Source of the DNA: Acanthopleura granulata
Taxonomy: Eukaryota; Mollusca; Polyplacophora; Chitonida; Chitonidae
DNA length: 64,000 nt
Direction: 5' to 3'
NCBI GenBank assembly: GCA_016165875.1
Contig: JABBOT010000002.1
Coordinates: 32,105,642 to 32,169,641, forward strand
The position numbers were made by a program, and so were the translations under genes. Shown here piece after piece: positions 60,600-64,000 of this stretch. The notes beneath the pieces were generated by a model that had not been told where the DNA came from, made no database searches, and worked only from the letters and a program-made list of their open reading frames with translations. How positions within the stretch are numbered: the stretch's first letter is position 1; the number at the start of each line of letters is the position of its first letter.

Positions 60600-61120
60600 T
60601 AAATGTATTGAGACTAAAGTGCGCCATGAGTACGGTTGTTAAGTGGGGTGACATTGGTGTGTCACGAACTCGAATATCACGTTTATGTGCCGTGGGCTCG
60701 GTGTTAAAAGGTAATGAGAATAACGTGCCATGGGCTCCACCTTCACGTGCACCGGGGTACTGGAGCTAGCGCACCACGGGCCCAATCTTCGCGTTGAACT
60801 AGAGTATATGTGTCATGGACTCGATACTTAAGCGTACCGTGATTAGTATACCATGGACTCAATCTTCACGTGTATATTAACACAAGTGTGTTATATGCTC
60901 GATCTGCATGTGTATTACGACTAATTTTCCAATAGGCTTGATCTTCAAGTGTATTAAGATTCGACTGACGTGGACTCTTTCTTCAAGCACATTGACGGTG
61001 ATGTCATGAACTCGATCTTTATGTGTACTGACACAAGTTAGCTCTACCTTCAAATGCAAATGACGCTATAGTGTGCGATGAGCTCAATTTTCAAGAGTAT
61101 TAAGAGGAACATAGCGTGAG
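60600..61120 (+). repeat. degenerate tandem array, ~45-bp unit, copy 2
   Basis: About ten loose copies around gtgccatgggctcgatcttc and acgtgtattgacacta, homologous to 53270-53690. Confidence 0.65.
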
Positions 61121-61680
61121 GTGTTTCTGTGTCTTCAAGGATAGTGCCCGTTCATGAACTTCTGGGCCATAAAGTCACTCGTAAAATTTAATCTTTAAGA
61201 CACACAATTCCCCTAGAAGCCCTTTCACATCTTTTTGTGTTTAGCGACAATGGGAGAGAGTCAACGACTGCTCTATACTAACGGTTATTGACTGGCAACT
61301 TGCATTTTTCTGTCACACAAAGAATGCCACTTAATCTGATTTTCACGGACCTATTCGGCATCGCTTGGTTGTTCCATGCTCGCCGAGAGGGGACATGAGG
61401 TAATGGTCCCGTGACAGCTAATTAACGGGTTTCTGAGAAGCCAAGTAGTTATGGTACTGCCTGAGGCTATTAACCCCTCAACAGAAATGCTTCATTGTCA
61501 TATCCTGCCCTCTAACACGACACTTATAAATATATGCGTATCTCGCTTATACCCAAACAGAACCAGTAAGTCTGAAACAACTTTAATAAAGCAGACACAC
61601 ACAGATATTCTGAAACGGTGAAGGCCACAAATTTTATTACAACTCACAGACAAGGAAATGTCCAGTTTAAGATGACCCTA
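61121..61680. other. spacer left of the retroelement
   Basis: Nothing recognised. On the minus strand this would be downstream of the retroelement's hydrolase part and may include its 3' end. Confidence 0.35.
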
Positions 61681-61686
61681 AGGGGT

Positions 61687-62340
61687 TCATGGGTAACCCA
61701 AACACATGCCGACTGTCGATAGCCAATGTACACCAATGTCTGATAGATGTACACCAATGTCTGATGGATGTACACCATCACAACAATACAAGTTCAAGGT
61801 CTCGTGAGATATTTCGGGATGACGAATTACCAGCCTACCAGTATGATGCACTAATGTCATAATGGCGCTGTTGATTCGTTTTCTGGTTGCCTCAGCTTTG
61901 GGGATGTCCCTAGCTGCACGCCATGACAACCGAGGGAACATGGCAGAAAAACACACTTTGACACCAGGTAGAATTTCACACAGCTGTTCAACCTTCTGAC
62001 ATATTACGTATCAATTGTAACGACTGCACATCACACAGATCATTGGCTCCGAGGTGGGTTATATTAAGGTCCGGACTGGGGAGATGGGCGCACTGTGGGG
62101 ACGAGTTGCCTCCATCGCGTACCAGGCTTTCCTATCCATTTTACGATCGTGTAGCGCGATGAAAGCCCCAAGTTTTTCCTCAGGATCTCCATAGATGCTC
62201 GTCTGGGGGCCCAGTAATCGTAACCCGATGACACAATCCAGACACAGAGAGAGCCTGGAAACAAAGAAAAAACACTAGGCAGTATAGCAGAAAACGATCT
62301 GGTACTAATAATATTAACACAAGTGGGGAGCATCAGGGTT
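61687..62340 (-). pseudogene. SGNH-hydrolase domain of a tyrosine-recombinase retroelement, broken
   Basis: Two frames carry parts of one domain. The upstream part (62064-62333) reads SLCVWIVSSGYDYWA (block I region) and KWIGKPGTRW, then HLGANDL (the G-x-N-D block) near 62035-62060. The downstream part (61687-61956) reads LSWRAARDIPKAE and DGVHPSDIG (the Asp/His block). SGNH hydrolases act on ester bonds; in retroelements the role is unknown. Frame shifts show it is inactive. A 21-bp unit is repeated in frame at the Asp/His block. Ngaro-type elements are known to carry such a domain, which guides the assignment. Confidence 0.7.
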
Positions 62341-63372
62341 TAACCCCATTACTGTCTCAGTAGTGGCCACTCCGATTCGGAAAGAATGAGAAGTAATATT
62401 GGCAGGGAGTACAGATAAATGTTGCAAGGTTTCCTTTATAAAAGCTGAAAACTGATACCGTGTCAAAACAGAGCCATCATGAAGTACACAGACTTGTCCA
62501 CCTTGGGTGAATGGGCACACTGCCTAATGGAATGGATGCACAGAGCAAAGGTCGGAGCCACTTGCTGGTATTACTAGTGAAGTACCCAAACCTGACTGAT
62601 CTGTTTTAGAAAAACGAAGCTTTCAGTGTAAGCATTCTCCATTAATATCAACATAGGCATCACTCACACGTAATGATTTTGTACTCAGCAATTGTTTAGA
62701 GACCGAAGTTAACTCACTCACCCGCAAAATCTCAAAAAATACTAAAAAAAAGCCGCCTTAAATAACTTTTCTTCAAAATTTGAACCACAAAAGAAAGGCA
62801 GTGAGAGGACCATATTTCTGAGCAAAGTAACTGATTGTCTTAGGGTCAGACGGGATCCCGTTACGGCTTATTTCTGCTAACTTTTTGCATAAAAAGTTAC
62901 CCGTTGTGCCTTGCATCCCTCTTAGATTCTTTTATAATTATTTTTTTTATTTTTATTATTTTAAATATATATATTTTATGTTCATGACTTATACCGGCTA
63001 CGTATGTGGATGTTGTGGATGGAGCGACAGATAAGTTACGTACTGTACAAAATGGCACAGTGGTATAGGCCACAATTTACTCAACCCTACTAAGTCTCTG
63101 AAGTTTTCCATAGAAGTTACAGCAGTACAGTAAGCCTTCCATGTCTGCGGGGATAGAGAAGTCTGCAGGAGGCGGTTAGCTTGCGTAGCAGGCATCTCAT
63201 AACCAGTCCGGAACTCTCTCTGGGTGCAATTCTGCCTGGGGTGCCAGGTGCCGGAAACGCTTTTACTGAAAATGCCATCAGCTATACCGTGCTGCAGCCC
63301 TGGAATGTGCTTAGCTGTAAAAAATAGATTTTGGTTTAAACACGACAATACTATTATCCGGACTAATTTCAT
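62341..63372 (-). pseudogene. RNase H tail and tyrosine recombinase of a Ngaro/DIRS-like retroelement, broken
   Basis: In coding order: an RNase H C-terminal end (AKHIPGLQHGIAD, frame 62998-63372), the N-terminal part of a recombinase (SLSPQTWKAYCTAV, VQYVTYLSLHP), then after stops and an AT-rich insert FEILRVSEL (first catalytic Arg region, about 62710-62735), KTDQSGLGT (Lys hairpin) and HSFRIGVATTE (the HxxR box, 62371-62388). The end carrying the catalytic Tyr is missing. Reverse transcriptase and gag were not found upstream (above 63372), so the element is 5'-truncated. Such recombinases insert circular DNA copies made by reverse transcription. Multiple stops show it is dead. Confidence 0.75.
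62930..62985. repeat. AT-rich low-complexity insert within the retroelement
   Basis: A run of T/A (tttttttatttttattatttt, atatatata) separates the N-terminal and catalytic parts of the recombinase and is absent from normal family members. Confidence 0.6.
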
Positions 63373-63611
63373 GACTCCCTTGATGTTTGTTGATTTATAA
63401 TTTCTACCACTGATAACTTATAGGATCTGAATAATATTGTACTATTCTGAAATTTATGTCCTCATAAATGAAAAGCTATAACGATAGGGAATAGTTCTAG
63501 ATATGTGACGTCTTTTACCAGGCCACTTTTTTATTACCGTTTCTGTGGCCATGCAGCGCAAATCCAGGACGAACACTGTCTTTAAATTAATGTATTATAT
63601 TTTTTTTTATT
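63373..63611. other. spacer, nothing recognised
   Basis: No feature seen between the retroelement and the dispersed repeat. Confidence 0.3.
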
Positions 63612-63895
63612 TTGTTTTGGCGCTAACCGGGTCAGTGTCTGACCTACATTTTCCCACTGTGTACGTCACATCGCTGAAATTCAATCGCGTGTTCCCGAGG
63701 CTTTGTTGTTTACGAGTTTCGTGTCATTGTACATAAAGCGTACATTCTGGACAGATAATCCCATGTTGTGACCATGTTTACCTTCCAGAATTTCCCTTAC
63801 GTTAGTCTATAAATATGAGTGACGAAGATGTTAAGCTCGCAGTTCTTTACTCAAGTTCATTTGAGAGCAGTCATTTTACTTATGTCCACTTGAGA
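63612..63895 (+). repeat. dispersed repeat with TATA-box-like core, copy 2
   Basis: Matches 20031-20310. The tataaata at 63808-63815 is in the same position relative to the conserved blocks. To the right, tgtccacttgagagca / cgtccacttagaagg repeats two or three times in tandem. Orientation is opposite to the neighbouring retroelement. Confidence 0.6.
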
Positions 63896-64000
63896 GCACA
63901 TTTACTCTCGTCCACTTAGAAGGATTTTGTGGGATTTGGAGATATCGGCTTTCATGCCATTCGGCATTCGTCATTTTATACGGCATTACGGTATGTAGCA
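63896..64000. other. window end, nothing recognised
   Basis: Short terminal stretch with no feature. Confidence 0.3.

Larger units (their letters stand above)
58770..61120. repeat. segmental repeat block g, copy 2
   Basis: Matches 51340-53700 with several indels. It carries the shared old SINE tail (58836-58926, with a longer (aaat)n run), a later SINE (59992-60150), the tRNA-like head and the degenerate array. A ~230-bp part containing the hairpin element of copy 1 is absent near 59420. Confidence 0.8.

Noticed and set aside
1..64000. CRISPR arrays, bacterial operons, riboswitches or rRNA genes
   Set aside because: The window is clearly eukaryotic, with spliced genes. The direct repeats found are SINEs, minisatellites or segmental copies with no spacer regularity, and no rRNA or riboswitch sequence was recognised.

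Overview
This is a eukaryotic window: coding sequence is split into short exons with GT..AG introns, and most of the DNA is introns, dispersed repeats and degenerate tandem arrays. A mollusc (gastropod or bivalve type) is the best guess. The main reason is an abundant tRNA-derived SINE with the conserved tail block ending in 'gtataagtgaaatattcttgagtacggcgtaaaacac' style sequence (quoted only as a family pattern) followed by (aaat)n, which I know from molluscan genomes. I could not test the species.

Three multi-exon genes were rebuilt by hand from splice sites, reading-phase continuity and protein resemblance. (1) 9185-13246, plus strand: a predicted 308-residue protein with two membrane segments and a His-rich tail, loosely like the TMEM200 type. 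(2) 25881-31337, minus strand: a predicted 282-residue protein in nine exons, belonging to a conserved family I recognise by sequence but cannot name or assign a function. (3) 31851-43852, plus strand: tepsin (ENTHD2), the AP-4 coat accessory protein, in 13 exons coding 518 residues. Genes 2 and 3 are head to head, with start codons 513 bp apart, so they probably share a bidirectional promoter.

The most striking feature is a pair of intronic tandem arrays made from the genes' own exon/intron junctions. In gene 2, about 14 copies of a ~74-bp unit (about 27980-29020) follow exon 4, and each copy holds the 3' end of exon 4 plus its splice donor. In tepsin, the 3' end of exon 9 plus its donor is repeated about four times at ~100-107 bp (40271-40670), with copy 3 apparently identical to copy 1 over 84 bp.

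From 1 to 9.1 kb I found only repeats: a long imperfect palindrome (1533-2036), SINE pieces, and degenerate tandem arrays near 5.1, 6.1 and 8.4 kb. The 13.25-25.3 kb stretch is a gene desert with small inverted-repeat elements and SINEs. From 44 to 61 kb the DNA is a mosaic of two to three diverged copies of the same blocks. Comparing copies gives three filled/empty SINE insertion sites with visible target-site duplications. At the right end (61.6-63.4 kb, minus strand) lies a decayed tyrosine-recombinase retroelement with an RNase H tail, a recombinase and an SGNH-hydrolase domain, most like Ngaro/DIRS elements.

All homology calls are from memory of protein families. No search, alignment program or transcript evidence was available. 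Exon borders come from splice consensus plus phase agreement, and repeat borders are accurate to roughly 20-50 bp unless target-site duplications are given.
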